Shown here: positions 1 to 9,198 of the stretch, piece by piece | How the letters are laid out: the number at the start of each line of letters is the position of its first letter | Numbering within the stretch: position 1 is the first letter of the stretch | Assembly: GCA_001600615.1 (NCBI GenBank) | Contig: BCKK01000002.1 | Coordinates: 2,138,809-2,202,808 of the forward strand | Reading direction: 5' to 3' | Length of the DNA: 64,000 bases | From: Dioszegia crocea | Lineage: Eukaryota; Basidiomycota; Tremellomycetes; Tremellales; Bulleribasidiaceae | The notes under the pieces: model-generated | The model's database searches: none | The model's input: only the letters and a program-made list of their open reading frames with translations | What the model was told of the DNA's origin: nothing | Translations under genes and position numbers: made by a program

Positions 1-132
1 AGAGCTCTTGTCATGACGTACCAGGTCGGACTTCTTGATAGCCATTGTGTCCAAGCTGACAAGCAAGAGTCAAAGGAAGCTAGGTGCCGTCGATCAGCGC
101 CTAGCATGAAGTCACTTGCCTTCGCCGCGGTG

Positions 133-139
133 TATATAA
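133..139 (+). promoter_or_regulatory. TATA-like element upstream of first gene
   Basis: TATATAA lies 53 bp upstream of the ATG at 192, a reasonable place for a fungal TATA element. No transcription start data are available, so this is a positional inference. Confidence 0.4.
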
Positions 140-191
140 GAGATACCATCGCCGATAACATATCTTACTATACTACCTCACCTACACCATC

Positions 192-732
192 ATGGCCACT
201 CACAAAATCGATCTGACCACCCTGCCCGCCTACTTCGAGAGCGGCAGTCTGCAAGAGACCTGGTGAGCCATCTTGTACCAGCGAAAGTGACATGCGACTG
301 AGAAAAGGCAGGGGCAGCGTTGTGCGCGGTCTTTCGGGCGCTTGGAAGATCAAGTGAGTGACAACCCTGCAATTGGTAAACTGACGTGCAGGGAAAACAT
401 CAAAAGACCTCATGGTCCACACCATGCGCTGTCAATCAACGAGGCTCTGCTTGCCCCGCTCGTCACCGAGGCGCTCGGCATCGATCCGACCTCGCGCAAA
501 GGCGAGCTGGTGTTGGACTCGTAAGTCATGTCAAGCCATACTCTGACACCCTCCCAGTTTCCACATCGTGATCACCACGAAATCAACTGCGCACGAGACT
601 CTCACCAAGCTGCTGCAAGGTGAAGTGAAAGAAGCCAGCTTCTACTTTCCCTTGAACGACGAGCGCCAAAGCACCAACCGGCGATCCTCAGCTTCTAATG
701 CGGTGTGGTCTCTCTTGGGCTTCCAACCCTGA
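192..732 (+). CDS. Small hypothetical protein, four exons
   Basis: Four exons (192-262, 312-353, 392-520, 558-732) join to an in-frame 138-residue protein starting MATHKIDLTT and ending WSLLGFQP. All three introns have GTGAG/GTAAG donors and CAG acceptors, and the total length is an exact multiple of three, which supports the model. I do not recognise the family. The protein has no signal peptide or membrane segment and looks like a compact soluble fold: a short helical N-terminus, then alternating hydrophobic and polar segments (around VLDSFHIVITTKS), then a Ser/Arg-rich stretch near the end. A TATA-like element sits 53 bp upstream. The gene is convergent with RAC1, leaving about 290 bp for both 3' ends. 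The alternative is a transcript with different splicing; function unknown. Confidence 0.6.
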
Positions 733-1019
733 AGCCTATGAACACAACAGTCCTACCTTAGTCCAAAGTCTCCCATGCACTTCTTTGCAATTTGCGTCTC
801 ATATCCCCTAGCCTCGCGGTTCATTCCGCGCTGGGTATCGTAATGGTTGACTGGAAGTGTCAGTTCCATCCCGTTGTCCAGTCTCCAGCGTCAAGCGTGA
901 AAAGCTCGGGAAAAGTACTACGGCGTGCATAAGCCAAGTATACACATTACAGATCGATTAAGCGCATAAAGACCAGAAATCGAAAACAAAAGCGTCACGC
1001 CTCATAACCTTGAACAGTA

Positions 1020-1966
1020 TCACATCATCACACAGTTCCCGGACTTCTTGGCTTTGCCTGCTCGCCGGTTTGGGTTGACTAAGGGATCAGCTTCTGTCCA
1101 GCGTTGAAAACGGCAATGGTGGAGATCCCAGGGAAAGCACAGGGAGACTTACGGACTGTCCTTATAGCCTCATCAAACACTGTCTTTAGGCCCTTCTGCG
1201 TCAATGCCGAGCATTCGAGGAACTGTAATTATCAGCTGAATGAAAGCCAAATGTCTCCAGAGCTCGAACTCACCTTTGCCGCCTTGATCTCTGCCGCCAT
1301 GGCGGAGCCCTGCGTATACGCAATAGGAGCCTGCCTCCTCTCCCTCAGCTTGTCGACTTGAAGGGGGTCATCCCTGAGATCGAGCTTGGTGCCGACTAGG
1401 AGAATGGGTGTGCCGGGAGCTGCGATCGATCAGTTGGGTCAAAGGGTCAATAATAGATGGACGACTGACAGTGATGTAAGATTTCTGGCCACCACTGTCA
1501 TGTCAGCAGTAGTAATGGCTAGGCTAGACAAGGACTTACCTTCGTCCGGATGTTCTCAAAGCTAGGTGGCGAAACGACCGAGAAGCACAGCAAGAAGACA
1601 TCGGTCTGAGGATATGAGAGAGGGCGAAGACGGCTACGAGTGTCAGCCAGCGTAGGAAGGGAGCAATCGCCGCTACTCACTCATAGTCTTCCTGCCCTGC
1701 GGTATCCCATAGGCCCAAGCTGACAGTCAAGCCGTCCACCACGACTTGGCTTGAGTAGTTGTCGAAAACTGTGGGTACGTATTCGCCGGGGAACGCGTTG
1801 GTGGTGTAGGATATGAGGAGGCAGGTCTGGGTGATCAGTATATCCACACAAGAGGGGCTATACCTTTCCTACGGCACCATCGCCGACTACAACGCCTGTA
1901 ATCGTTAGCTGGAACAGTTAAGCTAGGCTAAAAGAGCCAACATTTGATGTTCCTTGTGGCTGCCAT
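1020..1966 (-). CDS. RAC1: Rho-family small GTPase Rac1
   Basis: A Rac-type GTPase, a membrane-bound switch for polarized growth, actin organization and NADPH oxidase control. The spliced protein is about 198 residues. Visible motifs are the P-loop GDGAVGKT (about 13-20), switch [10 protein letters not shown], switch [23 protein letters not shown], the guanine-specifying TKLD and CSAL motifs, and a basic tail ending [18 protein letters not shown] with the CAAX box CVMM. Rac rather than Cdc42 is favoured by WWPEI at about 100 and by the Rac-like effector region. There are at least seven short introns; the first donor (GTTGGC) is weak. The start MAATRNIKC is typical of fungal Rac. The terminal Met of CVMM suggests farnesylation rather than geranylgeranylation, by the general CAAX rule. 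Confidence 0.93.
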
Positions 1967-2406
1967 ATTGCTGAAGATGGACCTACGGATGGTTAGCTTG
2001 CGATGTGCATAGGCAAAGACGTAGCTCACTATAGGGATCGAAAGAGGTTCGAGGAAGAGCTAAGCTGGCGGCGGGTTTGTCGCGTTGAAGTCAAAGGACG
2101 CGTCGTAGGTGGCTGTGCGGAGGAGCCTTGACGTCGCGTGTGACAGCTGATGGACAGGGGGATAGTCGTACAATGACCACTAGACAGATAGCAGGCAGCC
2201 TATCTGTATCTATAAGTGAGATGAGGAGTGTATTGTAATGGATGAGTTGGGCGAATGAGCCTGGACGGTTTGAGCGTGAAAGCTTGATTAGATTCACAGA
2301 GTTCCTGAAACCTGAAACGCGTTGCAACCCCTATTCAGGGCATGTTGGGTATGCTTCCGTTAGTGGCGCCAGAGGGCAGTAGCCACTTTGTATACACACG
2401 CAGAGA
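1967..2406. other. Intergenic: RAC1 promoter and 5' leader, amidase 3' end
   Basis: This stretch separates RAC1 from the end of the amidase gene on the same strand. An ACGCGT hexamer lies at 2098-2103. Reading frames here are short and lack family features. I see no further gene. Confidence 0.6.
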
Positions 2407-4546
2407 CTAGACTACAAGTTTCGAGAGAGGTCCAGGCGTCCTACGCTTGGGCATCATGGCCTCATATCCAGCGCTGAAAAAACATCAGCCGAGCGACTCT
2501 CGGATCAAGACTTACAGTATGCCGAATAGCTTCTCTTCTTCATGCGGCTTGGTGACAAAGAGGATACCGTGAGGTGCTCCGTTCTTGCAGTATCCTAGCG
2601 GTGCGGTACCCTATCGTTGTCAGCGATCGCCTCAATTACTACGGAAGCCTCTGAAAACCCCACCTCGACGAAGGCCATTGTGGGCAAGAGAAACTCCGGC
2701 GTTCCCAATTCTGGGCTGAATACTAGCGCGTCCAGCTGATATCGCTCGAATGCGTAGCCAAAGCCTCGCTCCATCCCTAGCTCGTGGACTGTTTCCCAGG
2801 CTTGAGCATATTCGGAAGATTGCCTCGATGGGGCGACCAGTGAGTCCAGAAGACGCTGTTGGCAGCATTCATCAGGCTTGAATTCAATGTCCTTCATCAT
2901 TAGCTAAAAGCCACGGATAAGATGCAAAACGTTCGTCAAGAAGGAAGACTCACAGCGTGCGCCTCATTCCACTCCACTAGATCCCGCAAAGATCGCACTG
3001 GGCTCGACTCCAGCCCTTCCATGTACCGTCCCAGATCTTCCTTCATCCCCATACAACTCAGAGCCAGCGTTGCGTTGACCAGTTTCTCCAGATCGACATA
3101 AGTTAGGTCCAGGTTCACGTCGATGACCTCGACGCCGGCTTCCATCTCCAACTTCTTCATGGCGTTTCTCAAACTGATTTCGATTTCTTCAACACATGTT
3201 TCCGCAACATATGTTTTCGAGTAGACTACACGACCATCTGCTTCATCGAGGAAGTTGTTACGGACCAGGCCGAGGCGGAGATGTTTGAGGGAAGATTTCC
3301 GAGTGGCGTTCAGATATCTTCTCAAATCAGCCAGGGGGCTCGTTTGTCAATCATGATCAATCAGAACTCACCTTCCATCATCGTATGTCAAAGCGTCGAG
3401 CAAGATGGCAGTGTCTCGCGTGGTGAATCCGATTGGACCGATGGTATCCATATCCGCACTGAGGCGTGAGCACGATTCGGACATAAAGCAGAACGCACCT
3501 ACGTGATGGGTACAACTCCCGCCCCTGAAACAAGACCGGTAGTTGGTCGGATACCGAATAGTGCGGCCCGGTGTGCGGGTCCGATCTACACAGTAAGGAC
3601 CGCAGACACCACTGAGCTGGGATTTGAACACAACTCACCACTGACCCACCCGTATCACTCCCCAGTGAACACGCGGCGAAACCTGCGCTGACACCAACGG
3701 CGCTTCCTGATGAACTGCCCGACGGGTCTCCTCCAGCTGCAAAGCCACCTTCGACGTACGCAGAAGAAGTCTGACCTCCGACTGCTGACCATCCATTCGT
3801 GACACCCTGGCCCAGAGCCAGAGCCGATCGTTGGTATGCCTTCGCATGAGCCAACTCACACATGTTTGCTTTGCCGATGACTGTAGTCGCGTAAGTGTCT
3901 GAGGTTCTGTCAGGGTCATGGAGCGGCCTCACTGATTGCTCCTGCCTTGCGCAGCTTTATCACTGCCTCCGCATCTCCTTTGACGACAGCTTCCTCTGTA
4001 AAGTGAGCTTATACGCTCGCGGAGATTTTGCGACAGTACTCACTGAGTGCAAAGTTACCAGCCGATGTGTCCATACCGTAGGCGATGTCAGTGGCGATGT
4101 TGTCTTTGACCAGAATGGGGATACCATGCAGCGGGCCCCTTACATGCCCTTCTGAGCGTTCCTGATCGAGTTTGGAGGCGATGTCAATGACGGAATCGAG
4201 TGGGGCCGTTTGGATGACTGCGCGGAGATTGAGACCCTGGTGATTGTCCCGCTTAATATTGACTGTACGGATCAGCCTCGCGTCCACCATCGCCTCAAAG
4301 GGCACTGATGCCTACTAAACACCAAGACTTACACAGGTAAGCTTTGACTAGATCCACTGATGTGAGGCTGCCATTGGAGAGGAAGAGGCCAAGCTCCTCG
4401 ATGGAGGTCTGGAGGAGGTCGAGGTTGTGCGGCAGTCGAGGTTGGTAGAGTTGACGGTGAGGAGATGTTGTTTTGAGGAAGGCTTGGTGTGATGCAGCTT
4501 GCACTGTCAAAAGACGTGCTACCAGCTGGATGAAGCAGATGAGCAT
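2407..4546 (-). CDS. Amidase-signature hydrolase, probably secreted
   Basis: A member of the amidase signature family (the GatA/fatty-acid amide hydrolase fold), which hydrolyses amide bonds with a Ser-cis-Ser-Lys triad. The triad is visible: the lysine in PILVKDNIAT, the cis-serine in GSSSGSAVGV and the nucleophile in GSDTGGSV. Several introns interrupt the gene; the last exon ends KRRTPGPLSKLVV. The N-terminus MLICFIQLVARLLTVQAASHQ is a hydrophobic stretch followed by small residues, resembling a signal peptide, so an extracytoplasmic location is likely. That argues against mitochondrial GatA. The substrate cannot be read from sequence. The start was chosen because it gives the hydrophobic leader and no upstream in-frame ATG was found. 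A (CT)n tract precedes the start on the coding strand. Confidence 0.85.
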
Positions 4547-4588
4547 AGGCGATGAGAATATAGTGGGAGTAAGGGGGAATAGAGGGGA

Positions 4589-4610
4589 AGAGAGAGAGAG
4601 AGAGAGAGAG
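4589..4610. repeat. (AG)11 dinucleotide repeat in amidase leader
   Basis: Eleven perfect AG units, read as (CT)11 on the amidase coding strand and ending 43 bp upstream of its start codon. Pyrimidine tracts are common near fungal transcription starts. A repeat of this length may vary between strains. Confidence 0.9.
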
Positions 4611-4893
4611 GGATGGGGTCGAGGAGACTGCCACCGAGCAGAGGGTGAAGGTCCAAACAGGACGACAACAAAGGATACCTGCGAAAGGATCCAAAGGAAG
4701 GTTCACGACTCAAAGAAGGTTCAAGTGTTATGGAAGGGCCCTGGGTGGACATTTCTGTTTTCGCTCTCAGTCGCCGCTTGATACATACATGGAAGTACAG
4801 GTCCTAAAATATACATCTATCAGATGTCAGCAATGTAACAGTAACACCGGTAGTCACTTACTGTCTCAATAGTCCTACCTCTCTCCGGTGAAA

Positions 4894-5655
4894 TCAGTCT
4901 TGCGTAGCGCCATACCCATCGCCCTCCTCTTTTTTCGGCTCCAAAGTCTGCAGAATGCCCATAGCTTTGACAAGAAATGGTTTCAGCTCCATTAGTTCTA
5001 GTGGTGTGAGGCCGTTCATCTGATGGTGAGCTCAACTCTCATGAGCATTCTCACCTGAAGATAGCTTCCTTGCATTACACCCTCGCTCTGCAACCCCAGT
5101 CTCACTTTCGCTTGGCGCACTTCTCTCAGGTCTTTCAGTAGAGAACGTAGCTGAGCCGGTTGATGTAGATCATCCGGTGCACTGAGTAGTCAGCTTGAGT
5201 GATCGTGGTCCATTGGCCAACTCACACATCCAGCAAAACTTTACTCGTTTCTATGAACCGCCGCGGTAATGGTGTGAATCCATCATCCGTCTCTTTTTCG
5301 TCCTTCAGTAACAGCTGTAGCTTCTCTGCGGACATGAGCTATAGACAGAGATACGTAGACCCAACGACTAACCAACTTGCAGCCAGTCTGGAGCTACGAT
5401 CCGGCATTTCCGTTTCCGCTTGAGAGACAAGGCCATCCACAGGGGAACAGAAACAGCTGAGGGTGGGACGAAGGGGCCATATACTCCCTTGATTAATCAG
5501 CATTGTGCTTTTCTAGGCGATACAGCTGGACTTACGCTAAGAACTCGGATCTTGGACATGGAGAATGAGGGTACGATGGAGATGATTTCTTCTTCGGCGA
5601 GGAATGTGAGCTCGTCTGGTGTCAAACCATTTTGCAGGTGTTTCGGAAGCGCCAT
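4894..5655 (-). CDS. PSF2: GINS complex subunit Psf2
   Basis: Psf2 is one of four subunits of GINS, which joins Mcm2-7 and Cdc45 to form the replicative CMG helicase in the nucleus. The N-terminus [23 protein letters not shown] is followed by [16 protein letters not shown] and [20 protein letters not shown], the conserved Psf2 A-domain. Later exons give [12 protein letters not shown] and the C-terminal helix around [15 protein letters not shown], ending GDGYGATQD. Four introns are inferred, and the length is close to that usual for fungi (about 200 residues). The gene is divergent from the SGNH-like gene, and the shared 374-bp promoter holds ACGCGT and CACGTG sites, consistent with but not proof of cell-cycle control. 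Confidence 0.93.
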
Positions 5656-5765
5656 ATCTGCCGGCTGGTATTTGTTGGCAACGCTGAAGAGTCTGCTAAG
5701 GTATGTCTGCTATCTGCGCATAGTATGTGGGTGAGCAGTGAGAGTGCCTGACTGGATCTGGTTGG

Positions 5766-5811
5766 ACGCGACTTTGAGGCACGGTTCACGCGTTTCTCTC
5801 AGCCACGTGGC
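5766..5811. promoter_or_regulatory. Candidate MCB and E-box cluster in PSF2 promoter
   Basis: ACGCGA (5766-5771), ACGCGT (5788-5793) and the palindrome GCCACGTGGC (5802-5811) cluster within 46 bp, about 110-155 bp upstream of the PSF2 start. ACGCGT is the MluI cell-cycle box bound by MBF in ascomycete yeasts and is common upstream of replication genes. CACGTG is a bHLH E-box. Function here is inferred from motif and neighbour only; ACGCGT occurs elsewhere in the window too. Confidence 0.4.
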
Positions 5812-6029
5812 TTTGACCACCTTGAGCTTGAATCTCCTCAGAGCATATCTTTTCATCTCCCACCTCTTACATTCCTTCTGTGACTAGTACTATCGCTGCT
5901 GTGAGGACGTAAATTCGCCAGTACGACTGTATCGAACTTCGCTCTCGTTTAGATTGCCGCGTTTGATCGTGTGAAACGTCCGCAACCGCTGCGAAAGACT
6001 TTTGCTCGCGTCCGCCGACATCAGCTAAG

Positions 6030-7923
6030 ATGCTGCGCGAGGTGAAGCTAAAAGAGGAGGAGCACCCCTTGATACAGCAGATCAAGTACGGGCAGACATA
6101 TGGTATGTCGTATCTTTCCTAAGCTATTGCTAAAGCTGACATGCAGGTGTCCCAAATAGAATCCTGGCGATAATAGGGGGATGTTTATCGCTATACTTCT
6201 TCGCTCAAGTGATATTCCGTATGTCCCTACAAATCGATATTGGTACACAGCTAACTCAGCCAGCCTCATCTGATCCTGTCTCCCTCTACGCATCCCCCAG
6301 TACCCTCATCACCTCGAGTGACTTCCTCAATGCCTCAGCATCCGATCCACCACCCTTCGCCTTCTGCCCTGTCTTTGGTCCAGGTGATGCTATCGCCGAG
6401 AAGCGTGGCCAGTGGGGATTGCTCAGGTCCAGATTGCATATGGGCACAGGAGCGCGGGTGCAGAAGATGTTGCAAAAGGCCATGGCAGGGTCGCCTATCA
6501 CTATCTCGGTTCTTGGCGGGTCTAGTAAGTGTGTGACTCGGCAGAGGACTAATCCCAGTCTCGGCATGCCACGGTGCGGGTGATAATGTCGTCTCGCCTA
6601 CCTGCTACCCAGCACGAATATTCGACTGGTGGAATTCCGTCTTCCCCCACCCTGCATCAGAACTCACAAATGGCGCCGTCCGACGCGCCGACTCGGCATA
6701 CTTCAGCTACTGCTCCCAGCACCATCTACCCGACGAGACGGATTTGATTATCCTAGAATTCGATGCGAGTGATCCAAAGTGAGTGAAGACTTGTCAAGTG
6801 CTGATCCCAGTGATCCCGTCTGGTTATCCCACTTTGAGCTCCTTGTCCGGTCACTCTTGGTCCGGCCTGATCAGCCCGCCGTAATCATCCTCGGCCATTT
6901 CTCGCCCCAGATTCACTCCCAGAACGGCTTTGCCGGACCTGAGCTCCTCCACACTGTCGTCGCGCAATTCTACGACGTGCCGCACATATCCGTCAAAGGC
7001 CTCATCTACAACCCCTACATGTCCGACCCCGAGGGCCAGCGCAGTCTATACTACGCCGATCCCGTCCTCGCCAATAAGGAAGGTCACCAACTGATCGCCG
7101 ACGTCGTCACTTCATATCTCCAATCCCAAATCTGCGCCGGATGGGCAGCCATGATGGGTCACGCATTCGACGTACCATACATGGGCAACAAGGGCGTTGC
7201 GATGAATGAGGAGGAATCCCGAGAGCTGGCCCACAAGAAGAGCCACACCAATGTCCCTCAGGCTATGCTCAGCGACCGTCCTTCGGACATTCTCAAATTC
7301 AGAGAGGTGGAGCCTTTCTGCGTTACAGCGAATGACATCCTCAACCCTTTGCCTCCTAGTCAATTCTCGGATGGGGCTTGGATGGCGTACCACCCCAAGA
7401 ACAGCAAACAGTCCAACGATGAGGAAAAACATTACTGGTATGCGGAAGAAGCAGGTGCGAGGTTACGCGTTCCCGTCACGCTCAGCGCGGGCGATGTGAC
7501 CATTCACTATATTCAGTACGTGATGTCTCTGTCTGTTGAATTCAATCCTGACATGAGCAGGGCACCTTCAGATGAGCCACTGGGCAGTGTGGAATGTTGG
7601 GTGGACGATAATGTTGGAAATGCCATGGAGCTGCAGGGTAACGCAGATGTGCACGGCATAACGGAGACGTGAGTCTGACTGATCCACCAGCGTATCGAAT
7701 CAGCTGACACTCCACAGATTGACAAAGATCGACACAGGCGTATCGTCAGGCCCACACTATGTAAGTCCAGGCAGACTTGCGCAAAGATCATTGCTGATGC
7801 CAAAGGTTGAATGTGTATTGATGGGCGATGAAGGAGATGTCACACCGCCGTTCAAGATTCTTGGAATGTAAGTGGGATTCTGCTTACCAAATGCAGATGC
7901 TGACTCCCAGATTCGGGACGTGA
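6030..7923 (+). CDS. Single-pass membrane protein with SGNH/GDSL hydrolase-like domain
   Basis: The cytosolic-looking N-terminus MLREVKLKEEEHPLIQQIKYGQTYG is followed by one hydrophobic segment (NRILAIIGGCLSLYFFAQVIF), implying a type II membrane protein with a lumenal or extracellular domain. That domain carries a block-I-like ISVLGGSVSACHGAGDN (a GDS variant with GGS), then RIFDWWNSVFPHP and, further on, DPVLANKEGHQLIAD, which fits the Asp/His block of SGNH hydrolases. The C-terminal part reads as a beta-rich extension ending KILGIFGT. Similar basidiomycete proteins are, to my recollection, often labelled capsule-associated or Cap64-like, but I cannot confirm that here. A role in modifying glycans or wall and capsule acyl groups is therefore a guess. 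About six introns; the stop lies 95 bp from the convergent PRE1 stop. Confidence 0.75.
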
Positions 7924-8017
7924 TTGGGTGCGGTTTGGCATCAACATAGAGATCAAGGGTTCTGATGGTACATATGCATATCTGGAAAAATCACCGGTTT
8001 CACGCTGCGTTTCTACC

Positions 8018-8900
8018 TCAAGCCGTCACTCCGACGTCCAATGGAGGGTTGGGAGTAATGACCTCCGCCGCCTTGCCTGCCTGCTCCATCTCGCCTATTG
8101 GATCTTCGGAAGTCAGGTTGATGTGGTGAATACCGCTCGCGTCGATAAGGATGCAATTGAACTTGAATTTGATGGTAGCACCTGGCCATCAGCTCAGTCA
8201 TGCACCAAACACTCAACCCAAGTAATGACTCACGTAGCCCGACTTCGTTCACACACTTCTTGAGAATCTCGACACCCTCCCGCTTGTCCACGCCCTCAGT
8301 CCACCACTTGTCCATTGTACTCAGTGCGAGGTACTGTCCTAGACCGTGAGCGGCGTAGGGCACAATAGCCTTGGCGCCTAAAACGTCAGTCTATTCCACC
8401 TTCGAGATGGCCTCAACTCACCAAAGTAATCTATCCAGTATAGATGAGGGGTGGAGTCGGTAATGTCAAACCCAGCCAGGAGAAGGTTGACTGAGTAGGG
8501 TTTGCGAGATCGGATAGACTCGGCAAGACTGCGTCGGATCCAGGCCGAAGCGGCGGCGGGAAGTAGGGGTGTGTGGTTGCTGCAATGTCAGCAAGAGCTG
8601 GCGATTCCGATGAATCATGCTCACCGGATCTGGTATAACCTCAAATTCCTATCGACATAGTCGGCAAAGTTGTTGGTGTCTCCTGATTCTCCACCGTACG
8701 CCATGGCGATATGTGGGCCCAACGCCTTGATCTTGTTCTCGTCATCCTTCATCTGGATGATGGATCGTCCGGCCGAAGTATCGGCTGCGAGCAGGACAAA
8801 GTCCTTGCCTGTTGTGTAAATATGGGGACGAGGGTTGGGAGTCAGAAAGGCAGGGTTGAAGGGAGGGCGGCATACCTGTTATACCGAACGCGCACTCCAT
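8018..8900 (-). CDS. PRE1: 20S proteasome subunit beta-4 (Pre1/PSMB2)
   Basis: A non-catalytic beta subunit of the 20S proteasome core. The protein begins MECAFGITGKDFVLLAADTS, where catalytic beta subunits would keep a processed N-terminal Thr, and continues with SIIQMKDDENKIKALG and MAYGGESGDTNNFADYVDRN, signatures of the beta-4/PSMB2 type. The next part reads LYQIRNHTPLLPAAASAWIRR, then GFDITDSTPHLYWIDYFG and ALSTMDKWW. The last exon starts GATIKFKF and ends NPPLDVGVTA. Four or so short introns. It is convergent with the SGNH-like gene and divergent from GEA, with about 300 bp between the PRE1 and GEA starts. Confidence 0.95.
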
Positions 8901-9198
8901 TTTTGCTGGGGAAAGTGTTGCTGGGGTAAAGAAGTGCCGAGTTGTGAACACGTAGAAGGAGGCAGACTGTGCTCTGCTGAATTGCTGATGTGGCTGGAAG
9001 TAGTGTATGGATGATTGATCTATAGAGGTGCGCGAGGAATGCTGGGATTACGCGGTGTCATCGCAAGCCTATTCCCCATCACTCTATTATGTAAGTCGGC
9101 TTCAGGCAGTTTAGGCGCGCGACGCGTCGAGGTGGGCGTGGCAGCAACGACGACCCTCTGTTAACACCTTGAACATCGCTCTATAGGGCAGATACATC

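Noticed and set aside
2098..2103. ACGCGT upstream of RAC1 as an MCB
   Set aside because: The hexamer is expected about 16 times by chance in a window of this size and RAC1 is not a typical MBF target, so I do not claim function.
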